From NCBI RefSeq assembly GCF_018599185.1, contig NZ_JAHFVL010000002.1:558001-622000 (forward strand): a DNA stretch of 64,000 nucleotides, written 5' to 3'. A program made the translations under genes and the position numbers. The notes under the pieces were generated by a model. The model was not told where the DNA came from. It saw only the letters and a list, made by a program, of their open reading frames with translations, and did no database searches. The DNA is from Rhodanobacter sp. LX-99. Lineage in GTDB: Bacteria > Pseudomonadota > Gammaproteobacteria > Xanthomonadales > Rhodanobacteraceae. Shown here piece after piece: positions 25,806-33,626 of this stretch (position 1 is the first letter of the stretch; each line of letters starts with the position of its first letter).

Positions 25806-26492
25806 ATGCCACAACGCGATGACGACATCTACGCCAGTGCGCCGTTGCGCCGCTTGCTGGATGAGCAGACGCGCGTGCTGAAGCCGGAACTGCAACGCTG
25901 CTTCGGCACCCATGCGCTGTTGCTGGGCGCATCCTTGGGCGATGCGCCACCGGCGCTGCCGATGCTTGGCTGCTGGGCCACCCTGCACCTGGCGAACGGC
26001 CGCTACCGGGGCGACCTGCACGCGGCGGCGGACGAGCCGTTGCCGTTCATCGACGATGCGTTCGAGCTGGTGCTGTTGCGGCATGCGCTGGAAGTGGCGC
26101 CGCTGCCGGGGGCCTTGCTGGATGAGGCCGTTCGCGTGCTGGCGCCCGGCGGTGTGCTTGCGTTGACCGGCGTGCATCCGTTCGGCGGTTGGTCGCCATG
26201 GTTCTACTGGCGCACGCGCGGGAAGTCGCCGGCGCTGCAGATGCCGTGGCGGCTCCGGCACCGGCTTGAGCTGGCCGGGCTGGTGATCGAGCAGGTGCAG
26301 CGGGTGGGCAGCATGTGGCCCAGCCTGGCCACGACGCGGCGAACCCTTGCCGGCGCCTTCGGCGGCGGCTACGTGCTGGTCGCGCGCAAGCGCCGGCGCC
26401 TGGTCACGCCGCTGCGACTCAAGCCGGTGCCAGTGCGCGTGCCGGCGAATGGCCGGCTTTCGCCGGGTACCCGGCGCAGTTCGGCACTGTGA
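25806..26492 (+). CDS. YafS-like class I SAM-dependent methyltransferase
   Basis: A 228-residue protein with the C-terminal half of a Rossmann methyltransferase: LPFIDDAFELVLLRHALEV and EAVRVLAPGGVLALTGVHP. The first SAM loop is degenerate (LLLGASLGDAPP replaces a GxGxG motif). It sits between divergent gloB and rnhA, the position of yafS in E. coli, which supports homology. The substrate is unknown. ATG 25806 was preferred over one 51 bp upstream because homology-like sequence starts there. Confidence 0.8.
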   Translation: MPQRDDDIYASAPLRRLLDEQTRVLKPELQRCFGTHALLLGASLGDAPPALPMLGCWATLHLANGRYRGDLHAAADEPLPFIDDAFELVLLRHALEVAPLPGALLDEAVRVLAPGGVLALTGVHPFGGWSPWFYWRTRGKSPALQMPWRLRHRLELAGLVIEQVQRVGSMWPSLATTRRTLAGAFGGGYVLVARKRRRLVTPLRLKPVPVRVPANGRLSPGTRRSSAL

Positions 26493-26517
26493 TTTTCAAT
26501 GGAATACGTGAGCAACG

Positions 26518-26961
26518 ATGAGCGAAGTGGAAGCATTCACCGACGGGGCCTGCCTGGGCAACCCGGGTCCGGGCGGTTGGGCCGCGCTGTTGCGCGCAAA
26601 GGGCAGCGAACGCATGGTGGCTGGCGGTGAACCGGCCACCACCAACAACCGGATGGAGCTGATGGCGGCGATCGGTGCGCTGGAAGCGTTGAAGCGGCCG
26701 TGCCAGGTCACCCTCACCACCGACTCGCGCTATGTGATGCAGGGCATCGAGCAGTGGATGCCGAAGTGGCGCGCGAATGGCTGGCGCACCGCCGACAAGA
26801 AGCCGGTCAAGAACCAGGACCTGTGGCAACGCCTGTCCGATGCGGTCGGTGCCCATCAGGTGCGCTGGAAGTGGGTGAAGGGCCACAACGGCCACATCGA
26901 AAACGAGCGGGTCGACCAGGCCGCGCGTGAACAGGCCGAACTGATGAAGGGCAGGGCATGA
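26518..26961 (+). CDS. rnhA: Ribonuclease HI
   Basis: Degrades the RNA strand of RNA-DNA hybrids, such as R-loops and Okazaki primers. The 147 residues carry the four carboxylates D9 (TDGAC), E47 (NNRMEL), D69 (TTDSRY) and D133 (ERVDQAA), plus the catalytic His near 123 in KGHNGH. The stop overlaps the dnaQ start by 4 bp; this rnhA-dnaQ pair is conserved, though divergent in E. coli and co-directional here. Confidence 0.97.
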   Translation: MSEVEAFTDGACLGNPGPGGWAALLRAKGSERMVAGGEPATTNNRMELMAAIGALEALKRPCQVTLTTDSRYVMQGIEQWMPKWRANGWRTADKKPVKNQDLWQRLSDAVGAHQVRWKWVKGHNGHIENERVDQAAREQAELMKGRA

Positions 26962-27668
26962 GGCAGATCGTTCTCGATACCGAAACCACCGGCCTCGAAG
27001 TGCGCCAGGGCCATCGACTGGTGGAAATCGCCTGTGTCGAAATGGTCGAGCGCCGGCTTACCGGCCGGCACTACCAGACCTACCTGAACCCGGATCGGGC
27101 TATCGACGAAGGTGCCCGGCAGGTTACCGGCATCGAGGACGAGTTCCTGCTCGACAAGCCGCGTTTTGCCGAAGTGGTGGAGGAGTTCCTGGCCTTCATC
27201 GACGGCGCGGAACTGATCATCCACAACGCCAGTTTCGACATCGGCTTCCTCGATGCCGAACTGGCCCGGCTGGGCAACGGCGCAGGCAGGATCGGCGACC
27301 GTTGCAGCGTGCTGGATACCCTGGCGATGGCGCGCGAGCGCTACCCCGGTCAGCGCAACAGCCTCGATGCCCTGTGCAAGCGGCTGGGCGTGGACAACTC
27401 GCGACGCGACCTGCACGGCGGCCTGATCGACGCGCAGTTGCTGGCCGACGTCTACCTGGCGATGACCTCGGGACAGGTGGCCTTCGACCTCGGCTTCGAG
27501 GGAGCTGCCGAACAGCGCGATGTGGTGGTGACGACGCCGGTGGTACTGCATGCGCGGCCACGTGTGCTGCGCGCCTCGGCGGACGAGCTGTCGCAGCATG
27601 AGGCGCGGCTGGATGCGTTGGACAAGAGCAGTGGGGATGGGAAGAGCGTGTGGCGCAGGTTGGGGTGA
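26958..27668 (+). CDS. dnaQ: DNA polymerase III epsilon subunit (3'-5' exonuclease)
   Basis: Proofreading exonuclease of the replicative polymerase. The 236 residues contain the DEDDh motifs: D7 and E9 in DTETTGLE, D94 in [10 protein letters not shown]153 and D158 in [11 protein letters not shown]-terminal segment after about 180 would bind the alpha subunit. It is coupled to rnhA. The integrated element begins 210 bp downstream. Confidence 0.96.
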   Translation: MRQIVLDTETTGLEVRQGHRLVEIACVEMVERRLTGRHYQTYLNPDRAIDEGARQVTGIEDEFLLDKPRFAEVVEEFLAFIDGAELIIHNASFDIGFLDAELARLGNGAGRIGDRCSVLDTLAMARERYPGQRNSLDALCKRLGVDNSRRDLHGGLIDAQLLADVYLAMTSGQVAFDLGFEGAAEQRDVVVTTPVVLHARPRVLRASADELSQHEARLDALDKSSGDGKSVWRRLG

Positions 27669-27713
27669 GCTTTAGTGGTGCGGTGCGCAGCGTTCACGGC
27701 CACGGGTGGGATT

Positions 27714-27800
27714 GTTCGGCCCATCCTTGGGCCGAACCCCTTCGCGCTTTGCGCTGCGGGGCCAGCCTGTGGCTGTCCAAATTCGCTCCCGGCGAATTTG
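27714..27800. repeat. Paired palindromes, candidate dispersed extragenic repeat
   Basis: Two perfect inverted repeats lie close together: GTTCGGCCCA/TGGGCCGAAC with a 4-nt loop (27714-27737) and CAAATTCGC/GCGAATTTG with a 5-nt loop (27778-27800). The layout resembles intergenic repeats of Xanthomonadales genomes. Copy number cannot be judged from one window. Confidence 0.45.
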
Positions 27801-27839
27801 TCGAACCCGGGTGGGCTCTCATCCCCGCCGTCACCACTA

Positions 27840-27937
<98 letters not shown>

Positions 27938-28017
27938 GCGCCATCGGGGCGACCGCAAGCCCTTGAATGGCAAGGCTTTCGATGCCGGATTTCACTCGTA
28001 ACTCGTTGATCACGTTG

Positions 28018-28023
28018 TATAAT
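28018..28023 (+). promoter_or_regulatory. -10 box upstream of the integrase gene
   Basis: A perfect TATAAT lies 92 bp before the chosen integrase start. No good -35 box is present at 16-18 bp, so the promoter may need an activator. The leader would include the CGTACAC repeats at 28084-28103. Confidence 0.5.
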
Positions 28024-28083
28024 TGCACGCATGGACGGTACGGTCGTGGTGCACCGGGGTAGCATTGCCGGAGCACAAAAAAT

Positions 28084-28103
28084 CGTACACAGACCGTACA
28101 CAG
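28084..28103 (+). repeat. Paired CGTACACAG direct repeats near the left end
   Basis: CGTACACAG occurs at 28084-28092 and 28095-28103, an 11-bp period (one helical turn). A matching pair lies near the right end (37618-37637). These are candidate arm-type binding sites for the integrase; placed in the integrase leader they could also allow self-control. Confidence 0.6.
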
Positions 28104-28115
28104 CGGGGCGTCCAC

Positions 28116-29477
28116 ATGGCCAAGATCCGGCTCACCGAACCCTTCATCAAGACACTGCCACTGCCGGCAGCACACCACGCGCTGTACCACGACGAGGTGG
28201 CACGCGGCCTGGCCGTGCGCATCACCCGGACAGGGGCGCGCTCGTTCTTGTTCTGCTACTCCCACGATGGGCGGGAGCGCCGTCTGTCCTTGGGGCCATG
28301 GTCGCCCCCTGTGTCCAACCGCCTGGGCACGCCTGCCACCCGCAAGGCTGGCGGCTCGCTGGACTGGGCGCGGCATGAGGTAGCCCGCCTGCGATTGCTG
28401 GTGCAGTCCGGCACCGATCCGATGGCGCAGAAGCAGGATGCCCGTGCTGAACGCGAGGCCGCCCGGCAGCAGGCGGCCCGCGAAATCGCCATCGAGACCC
28501 TGGCCAGCCGCTACATCAACGAGTGGGCCAAGCCGCGCAAGCGTACCTGGCAGGAGGACGAGCGCCGGCTGAACGCCATCGTGGTGCCGGCATGGGGCAA
28601 GCGCAAAGTGAAGTCCATAACGCGGGCGGACGTCAGCGCGCTGCTGGCTCCTGTGGCCACAGGGGAAGGGATGCGGCCCGCAGAGGCCGGCGCTCGCCTG
28701 GCGCTGGTGCGCAAGCTGTTCTCCTTTGCCCTCGACCAGGGAATCATCGACAACCACCCCTGCCTGCGCATGCAGTTGTCGTGTGGCAAGCCCGCCCCTC
28801 GCACGCGAGCGCTGACCACGGCACGCGATCTGCGGCTGCTCTGGCGCGTCACGGAGCCTGGCAGCGTATGGACGCGCGAGCCTGCCAACGGGGCCTTGCG
28901 CAAACGCCGTTTCATCGAGGCGGAAGCCGATGCCCTGCGGCTGCTATTGCTGACCGGCGCGCGCGCCAGCGAGGTCACCGATATGCCGTGGAGTGAGGTG
29001 GACTTGGACGTCGCCACGTGGGTGCTGCCTGCTGCGCGCAGCAAGAACAAGCGGGCACACCTTGTCCCGCTGGTGCCTGCCGCTGTGGAACTGCTGCACA
29101 GGCGCAAGGAAGCGGCGAGCAGCGAATACGTGTTTCCCGCCACGCGCCGCAACCACATCACCGACCGGAACCTGAGTCGCCCACTCAAGGAGGTGTGCCA
29201 GCGGCTTGCGACATTCGGGGTAGACATTGCGCCTTTCACCCCTCACGACCTGCGCCGCACCGTTGAAACCGGTATGGCGGCCTCTCGTGTGCCGAAGGAA
29301 TACCGCGACCGCGTGCTCAACCATGTAGACAGCAGCGTCGGCGGCCAGCACTACAACCAATACGACTTTCTCGACGAGAAGCGCGAGGCACTGGAAAAGT
29401 GGGCGCGCCGTCTTGAGGGTCTGCTCACTGACGCTGTGGCCACAGTGGTGCCGATGCAAAGGAGGATGCGCGCATGA
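28116..29477 (+). CDS. Tyrosine-type site-specific integrase
   Basis: Catalyses integration and excision at tRNA-Ser. The 453-residue protein has the DUF4102-like N-terminal arm-binding domain (about 1-95), a core-binding SAM-like domain (about 125-225) and a catalytic domain with R283 (GARASEV), Lys near 310, H377 and R380 (PHDLRR), H403 and the nucleophile Y413 in QHYNQY. ATG 28116 was chosen because it begins MAKIRLTEPF at conserved sequence; the frame is open 93 bp further upstream. The stop overlaps the next gene by 4 bp. Confidence 0.93.
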   Translation: MAKIRLTEPFIKTLPLPAAHHALYHDEVARGLAVRITRTGARSFLFCYSHDGRERRLSLGPWSPPVSNRLGTPATRKAGGSLDWARHEVARLRLLVQSGTDPMAQKQDARAEREAARQQAAREIAIETLASRYINEWAKPRKRTWQEDERRLNAIVVPAWGKRKVKSITRADVSALLAPVATGEGMRPAEAGARLALVRKLFSFALDQGIIDNHPCLRMQLSCGKPAPRTRALTTARDLRLLWRVTEPGSVWTREPANGALRKRRFIEAEADALRLLLLTGARASEVTDMPWSEVDLDVATWVLPAARSKNKRAHLVPLVPAAVELLHRRKEAASSEYVFPATRRNHITDRNLSRPLKEVCQRLATFGVDIAPFTPHDLRRTVETGMAASRVPKEYRDRVLNHVDSSVGGQHYNQYDFLDEKREALEKWARRLEGLLTDAVATVVPMQRRMRA

Positions 29478-30034
29478 CCGTTCGGCTCACTGATTTTAAT
29501 GCCGCACAGTTCGATGGCTCGATGGATGGTGAAGAGTGCGTGTTGCTGAAAAGAGCGCACGCAGGCGACGAACTTGCCGCCGCTGAGCTGCTTATGCGCT
29601 ATACCGAGGGGCGTCTCGAAAACACGATAGTGAAGCAGACGATTTCGCTTGGGTACGACCAAGTCGTGAAACACATAGCAGTACATGCGCTGAAATCAAA
29701 AGGCGAGAGTGGGCGTGCGTTGCCGGTTTCGCCCCGCATGTTTTTCAACGGGCTCAATGCCAGCGGCACAAGAGGTCCGAAATCACGAAATGGCGACAAG
29801 AAACTAAACCTATTCTTGGTCAACAAGGCTTGGCTAACTCGCAGTGATCTAAAGACCGCACTAGTAGATAGGCCGGCTACGATTCACAGAGTCGAAGCTA
29901 AGCTCGTAGAGCACGTGCAGGCAATGTTTCCTGGTGCATCCCAAGACACGGCGCGTGCATACGTTCATCAGTCATACCCCGGGATTCCTTGGGAGGATCG
30001 TAACGCGAGTGTGGAAGGCTACGACGCTCTATGA
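29474..30034 (+). CDS. Unknown protein coupled to the integrase
   Basis: I do not recognise this 186-residue protein. It starts in the 4-bp ATGA overlap with the integrase, so it is very probably co-translated. It has no signal peptide or membrane segment. The N-terminal third is acidic and helical (ECVLLKRAHAGDELAAAELLMRY region) and the middle is basic (SGTRGPKSRNGDKK). The region is clearly more AT-rich than the chromosome. A role in excision or integration control is possible from position only. Confidence 0.7.
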   Translation: MTVRLTDFNAAQFDGSMDGEECVLLKRAHAGDELAAAELLMRYTEGRLENTIVKQTISLGYDQVVKHIAVHALKSKGESGRALPVSPRMFFNGLNASGTRGPKSRNGDKKLNLFLVNKAWLTRSDLKTALVDRPATIHRVEAKLVEHVQAMFPGASQDTARAYVHQSYPGIPWEDRNASVEGYDAL

Positions 30035-30046
30035 GTACCGCCACTG

Positions 30047-30062
30047 TAATTCGTACGAATTA
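30047..30062. promoter_or_regulatory. Perfect 16-bp palindrome, candidate operator
   Basis: TAATTCGTACGAATTA is fully self-complementary and sits 54 bp before the AlpA-like gene. Its size and place fit a dimeric repressor site. Confidence 0.45.
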
Positions 30063-30087
30063 ACCCGGCCTGTGCTGTAACTAAATA

Positions 30088-30114
30088 GTGCACCCCTAAG
30101 CAAATGAGGTGCAC
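30088..30114 (+). promoter_or_regulatory. Inverted repeat covering the ribosome-binding site of the AlpA-like gene
   Basis: GTGCACC (30088-30094) and GGTGCAC (30108-30114) flank a 13-nt loop. The right arm includes part of the GAGGTG ribosome-binding site of ATG 30116, so the RNA hairpin could hide it. Confidence 0.4.
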
Positions 30115-30115
30115 C

Positions 30116-30325
30116 ATGCAACACACCGACCTGTTGACTGACTACCTGTCAGTCGCCTCGGCCGCCAAGGCCCTGCACGTACATCCACACACTCTGAAGC
30201 GCTGGCGCTGGAACAGCTACGGCCCGCAGCCGATCAAGGTGGGCGGTCGCATGTACTACCGCGCGTCCGACATCCAGCGTTGGCTGGAATCCCTGGGCGA
30301 ACATGACAACGCGGCACGCGCATGA
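30116..30325 (+). CDS. AlpA/HTH_17-type DNA-binding protein
   Basis: A 69-residue winged-helix protein of the excisionase/AlpA type: YLSVASAAKALHVHPHTLKRW forms the helix-turn-helix and GGRMYYRASDIQRWLES the wing. In P4-like elements AlpA proteins activate integrase or act in excision. The ATG at 30116 has GAGGTG just upstream; an ATG 12 bp earlier is in frame but inside the leader hairpin. The stop overlaps the DUF3987 gene (ATGA). Confidence 0.8.
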   Translation: MQHTDLLTDYLSVASAAKALHVHPHTLKRWRWNSYGPQPIKVGGRMYYRASDIQRWLESLGEHDNAARA

Positions 30326-31836
30326 GCAGCCCAAAAGAAAAGCCCTCGGCGGCAACCGAGGGCTCAAACAACAACATCACTTGCCCACAGGGTAGCGACG
30401 CTGCCGCTGCGTCTCAACCGCTCGCTGAGAAATTTTGGAACGATGACGAAACCGCTGAAGGGTATGAGCCGCCAGAGCAGTTGTCCTCCAAAGAGTTCGA
30501 TCTTTTGCTGCCGCCTGGCTTGGTGGGTGAGGTAGCGCAGTACATCTACTCAAGTGCCGACTACCCCATGAGGGAGGGTGCCATCGTGGCGGCGCTGGGG
30601 TTGATTGCTGGCATCGTAGGACGCCATTTCAATTTCAACGGTTCGGGGCTGAACCTATATCTGCTGTTGCTCGCTGAATCCGGACGCGGCAAGGAAAGCA
30701 TGGCCAAGGGCATTGATCGCCTGGTATCGGCAGCTCGTGAGAAGGTGCCGATGGTCGATGAGTTTGTCGGCCCCGGTGCCTTTGCCAGTGGCCAAGGACT
30801 TATCCGCACCCTGGACAAGCAACCCAGCTTCTTCAGCATCCAAGGGGAGTTTGGGGAAATGCTGCGGCGAATGAATAGTCCTCGCGCCCCGGACGCCTTG
30901 GTGAGGCTTAAGCAGGCGATGCTTGACCTATACGGCAAAAGTGGATGGGGGAGCACGCTTGGGAGCACGGCGTATAGCGATATGGAGAAGAACACTACTG
31001 TGGTTGCCGCCCCTGCGTTCACCCTGGTTGCTGAATCAGTACCAGGGAAAGTTCTCGATCATTTGTCGTTCGACGACATTGAGGATGGCTTCCTTCCAAG
31101 ATTCCTGCCGTTTGAGTCCAGAGGCCCCCGCGGACGAGCCAATAAATCAGCAGGCCACAGCCCATCGCCCGGACTTGTTGATGAGTTGGCAACACTCGCG
31201 GAAGACAGCCTAAACCTTCGACGCAATAACAGATGCGTCGATGTGCTTGCCACAGAGGATGCAGCACTTACCCTGCAACACTACCGGGACAAGATCGACG
31301 ATCTGTTCGACGACAAAGGCAAGGAACCCCACGAGCGCGTCTTGTTCAACCGCGCCCCGCTCAATGTTATGCGTGTCGCCGCTCTGGTCGCTATTGGTTG
31401 TACTAATGCCCGCACTGACACTCCGCTAGTGGATAAGGGACACGTCGAGTGGGCGATCCAGCTTGTCGAGTATTGCGTGGATGTTCTGGCATCGAGGTTC
31501 CGCGCCGGCGAGGTCGGAACTGGTGGTACGCGGCAAGAAGCTGAATTGAAGAAATACATAATCGAATACCTGCGAATGTCGGTCAGCGGGCGGCTCAAGT
31601 ACAAAGTGCCCAAGAAGCTCGTCACAGATCGGGTGCATGTTGGTCTTGACTATCTGCGTCGGCGTGCACGGCGTTGCAAGGCATTCACCCAAGACGTCAG
31701 AGGTTTTGACCGCGCCCTTTCTGATGCTGTCGTCGTATTGGTACGAACTGGCGCGCTCCGCAAAGCCGATTCAAGGAAATTCGGTATGAGCGGCGAGGTC
31801 TATCACTTACACGACCTCGATGCTCTGAAACCGTGA
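30322..31836 (+). CDS. DUF3987-type ATPase, probable replication protein
   Basis: The 504-residue protein has a hydrophilic N-terminus (1-60), then a RecA-like P-loop region with a variant Walker A, ESGRGKES (119-126). After that come FFSIQGEFGEML and a C-terminal helical domain. DUF3987 proteins of mobile elements sit where primase-helicases normally stand and are thought to start replication; I infer the same here because an iteron cluster follows directly (32026-32266). It is translationally coupled to the AlpA-like gene. Confidence 0.75.
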   Translation: MSSPKEKPSAATEGSNNNITCPQGSDAAAASQPLAEKFWNDDETAEGYEPPEQLSSKEFDLLLPPGLVGEVAQYIYSSADYPMREGAIVAALGLIAGIVGRHFNFNGSGLNLYLLLLAESGRGKESMAKGIDRLVSAAREKVPMVDEFVGPGAFASGQGLIRTLDKQPSFFSIQGEFGEMLRRMNSPRAPDALVRLKQAMLDLYGKSGWGSTLGSTAYSDMEKNTTVVAAPAFTLVAESVPGKVLDHLSFDDIEDGFLPRFLPFESRGPRGRANKSAGHSPSPGLVDELATLAEDSLNLRRNNRCVDVLATEDAALTLQHYRDKIDDLFDDKGKEPHERVLFNRAPLNVMRVAALVAIGCTNARTDTPLVDKGHVEWAIQLVEYCVDVLASRFRAGEVGTGGTRQEAELKKYIIEYLRMSVSGRLKYKVPKKLVTDRVHVGLDYLRRRARRCKAFTQDVRGFDRALSDAVVVLVRTGALRKADSRKFGMSGEVYHLHDLDALKP

Positions 31837-32354
31837 CATCCTAGTTCCATCGCCAGCACCACCTCCCTGCCGACGTTTGCTGTGTGCCCACAGGGGCAGG
31901 CAACCGTCTCAGCAGGACGTCCAGCAGCCTCCAGGCGTGGCGCGGCAGCCGGGGTCACTGCGGTGGGACTGGGGTTCTCGGCAGCCCATGAGCCGCGTAC
32001 AGCGCCGGCGAGATGGACGCCCAGTACAGGTAACGGGTAACGCCTGGCGTAACAGGCGTTGTTACCCCGTCAGACGTATACACACCAAGGGCTGAGGCCG
32101 AGTGGGTAACAGGGTAACGAGTTCCAGCTATCCCCATCACTGATGAACTCAGACTGCTACACCCCTGTTACCTTGTTACCCCGTTACCCAATCCCTCTCA
32201 AACCCTTACTGTGTAAAGGTTTGAAGGGGTAACGAAAGGGGTAACGATTTGGGTAACGGGTAACGAGCTGCTGCCCTGGGTCAGCCTATTTCGCGCGAAT
32301 TACGAGCGCCACAAGTGCGCAATGCTGCCGCCAGTTCACACCGGCGGCATAGCG
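31837..32354. other. 518-bp non-coding region holding the iteron cluster
   Basis: No open frame in this stretch has coding character. The first 190 bp show nothing I can name; the rest holds 13 GTAAC motifs and an AT-richer inverted repeat (see the following entry). Confidence 0.7.
32026..32266. repeat. GGGTAACG iteron cluster, candidate replication origin
   Basis: GTAAC occurs nine times on the plus strand (within GGTAACG at 32029, 32035, 32227, 32239, 32251 and 32258, and at 32049, 32104, 32112) and four times on the minus strand (32061, 32167, 32175, 32183). An AT-richer inverted repeat, TCAAACC/GGTTTGA (32198-32224), lies inside. The density and closeness to the DUF3987 gene suggest binding sites of an initiator protein. 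Confidence 0.7.
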
Positions 32355-32561
32355 ATGCACAAGACACCCTTCACCATCCAGCAGGTAGCCCAGCGCGCTG
32401 GCGTCAGCGCGTCCACCATTCGCAGGCATTCGCGCCTGGGCAACTGTCCGGCACCACGCCAGTACGGCCCGCGCTCGCTGCGCTGGGATGCTGAGGAGGT
32501 GGAGACCTGGTTGCGCGACCCGGTAGCGTGGCGAGCAGCGCAGAAGGCGCAGCGGACATGA
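32355..32561 (+). CDS. Second AlpA/HTH_17-type DNA-binding protein
   Basis: A 68-residue protein with TIQQVAQRAGVSASTIRRHSR as helix-turn-helix and SLRWDAEEVETWLRDP as the wing and C-terminal helix. It is similar in layout to the AlpA-like protein at 30116 but clearly divergent. It starts 90 bp after the iteron cluster, so it may regulate or join the replication module. The stop overlaps the next gene by 4 bp. Confidence 0.72.
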   Translation: MHKTPFTIQQVAQRAGVSASTIRRHSRLGNCPAPRQYGPRSLRWDAEEVETWLRDPVAWRAAQKAQRT

Positions 32562-32905
32562 GCAGGCGTCCTCCTGGTCGCCACCCGTGGAAGCAGGAAA
32601 CGACGCGCATGCGCCTGGGGCTGCGTCCGCACGGCTGGACTCGTTCAGCCTTTTGCACGACATGCGGCCCCGTGTGGATACCCACATGGTTCGTCATACG
32701 CGACTGGTGCCTGACCTGGTGCCCATGGTGTTATGAGGCGACAGCGCGTGGTGTGGAAATCGTTGAGCGGCCCTTGGTCACCTGCCAAGGATGCAGGTTC
32801 TACCTGTGGCACCCACGGGGAGAGAGCGAACCTGGCGGCTGCTCCATCGGTCATGGCGCATGGCGGCCGAATCGCCCCCACGAGTGCGCATGGTGGCGGC
32901 CATGA
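32558..32905 (+). CDS. Cys-rich protein of unknown function, probable zinc-binding
   Basis: I do not recognise this 115-residue protein. It contains CTTC, CPWC and CQGC pairs and two further Cys, in a Trp- and Arg-rich context (HGWTRSAFCTTCGP, CLTWCPWCYE). The pairs suggest one or two zinc ribbons. It overlaps both neighbours by 4 bp, so it belongs to a three-gene cassette with two helix-turn-helix proteins. Confidence 0.6.
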   Translation: MSRRPPGRHPWKQETTRMRLGLRPHGWTRSAFCTTCGPVWIPTWFVIRDWCLTWCPWCYEATARGVEIVERPLVTCQGCRFYLWHPRGESEPGGCSIGHGAWRPNRPHECAWWRP

Positions 32906-33192
32906 TCGAGCAGAACCTTTGCCCACATTGTGGCCAACCCATGCCGACTTCGCGCGCCGAAGCTATCGAGGCACAGGTCACAACCTGGCGCGCGTGGTGC
33001 AGGCAGAACGGCAGATGGGTTAGCCCCGACGATCGCGTGAATGAGGCCGTGGCGGCAGAGCTGCTCGGGCGAACATCATTCACCCTGCGCAACTGGAGGT
33101 CTGCCGGTCAGCCACTTCCATTCGTCCGCGTTCGCGGGCGCATCTCCTACCGCCTGCGCGACCTGGCCCTGATGCTTGAGGAAAGTGAGTAA
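32902..33192 (+). CDS. Zinc-knuckle plus HTH_17 protein
   Basis: A 96-residue protein with an N-terminal CPHC pair (residues 7-10) and a C-terminal helix-turn-helix of the AlpA/HTH_17 type (AAELLGRTSFTLRNWRSAG, then RGRISYRLRDLALML). It is the third such DNA-binding gene of the element. It starts in the 4-bp overlap with the preceding gene and is the last plus-strand gene before the convergent capsid operon. Confidence 0.65.
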   Translation: MIEQNLCPHCGQPMPTSRAEAIEAQVTTWRAWCRQNGRWVSPDDRVNEAVAAELLGRTSFTLRNWRSAGQPLPFVRVRGRISYRLRDLALMLEESE

Positions 33193-33213
33193 GCCCTGGC
33201 GCGTGATCGTGCA

Positions 33214-33246
33214 CCACGTGCACCGACATTCACTCGGTGCACGTGG
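33214..33246. repeat. Perfect 13-bp inverted repeat between convergent operons
   Basis: CCACGTGCACCGA and its complement flank a 7-nt loop, 21 bp after the stop of the preceding gene. No T-run follows on either strand, so it is not a standard intrinsic terminator; a protein-binding site or a Rho-type barrier is possible. Confidence 0.5.
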
Positions 33247-33380
33247 CTGGTTCGCTCGGTATTGCCGCCCACGTTAGAACTATCATGCTGCGCCAATCCT
33301 CCGATGCGCGAAGAAAACTTGGCGCGCGTTGTTCGCCGACGAAGGGAGCGAACATTTCCACTCCCCCCACTGGGTTCGGG

Positions 33381-33626
33381 TCAGGATTGAGTGAGTTTGG
33401 AGCGGAAGGTCATGCGAGCGAACAAGTCTTCGCCATCCTCGGCAATGCTTATGTCGCTCACTGCAACGATCTCTAGCACTTCATCGCCATCGACCATCAA
33501 CACCTCGGCAGCCACAGGCACGAGCGTAGTTGCATAGCCATCGCGTGCCTTCTGCATTTCGTCCTCGATATGCTGCCAGGCGTTCGGATATCGCTGCTGT
33601 GCCTCGGTGGTTTGTAGCAGGCTCAT
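33381..33626 (-). CDS. Unknown 81-residue protein at the end of the capsid operon
   Basis: I do not recognise this protein. It is acidic with a helical N-terminal half (EAQQRYPNAWQHIEDEMQKAR) and a beta-rich C-terminal half (VAAEVLMVDGDEVLEIVAVSD). A strong GAGGAGG ribosome-binding site precedes the ATG whose first base is 33626, and the start overlaps the previous stop by 4 bp. It is the last gene of a five-gene minus-strand operon headed by the capsid gene. Confidence 0.65.
   Translation of the reverse strand: MSLLQTTEAQQRYPNAWQHIEDEMQKARDGYATTLVPVAAEVLMVDGDEVLEIVAVSDISIAEDGEDLFARMTFRSKLTQS

Noticed and set aside
32026..32266. A CRISPR array
   Set aside because: The repeats are 5-9 bp, unevenly spaced and on both strands; there are no spacers of constant length and no cas genes.
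33237..33476. A 79-codon plus-strand open frame at the convergent junction
   Set aside because: It overlaps the end of the 81-residue minus-strand gene, has no ribosome-binding site and no coding character.
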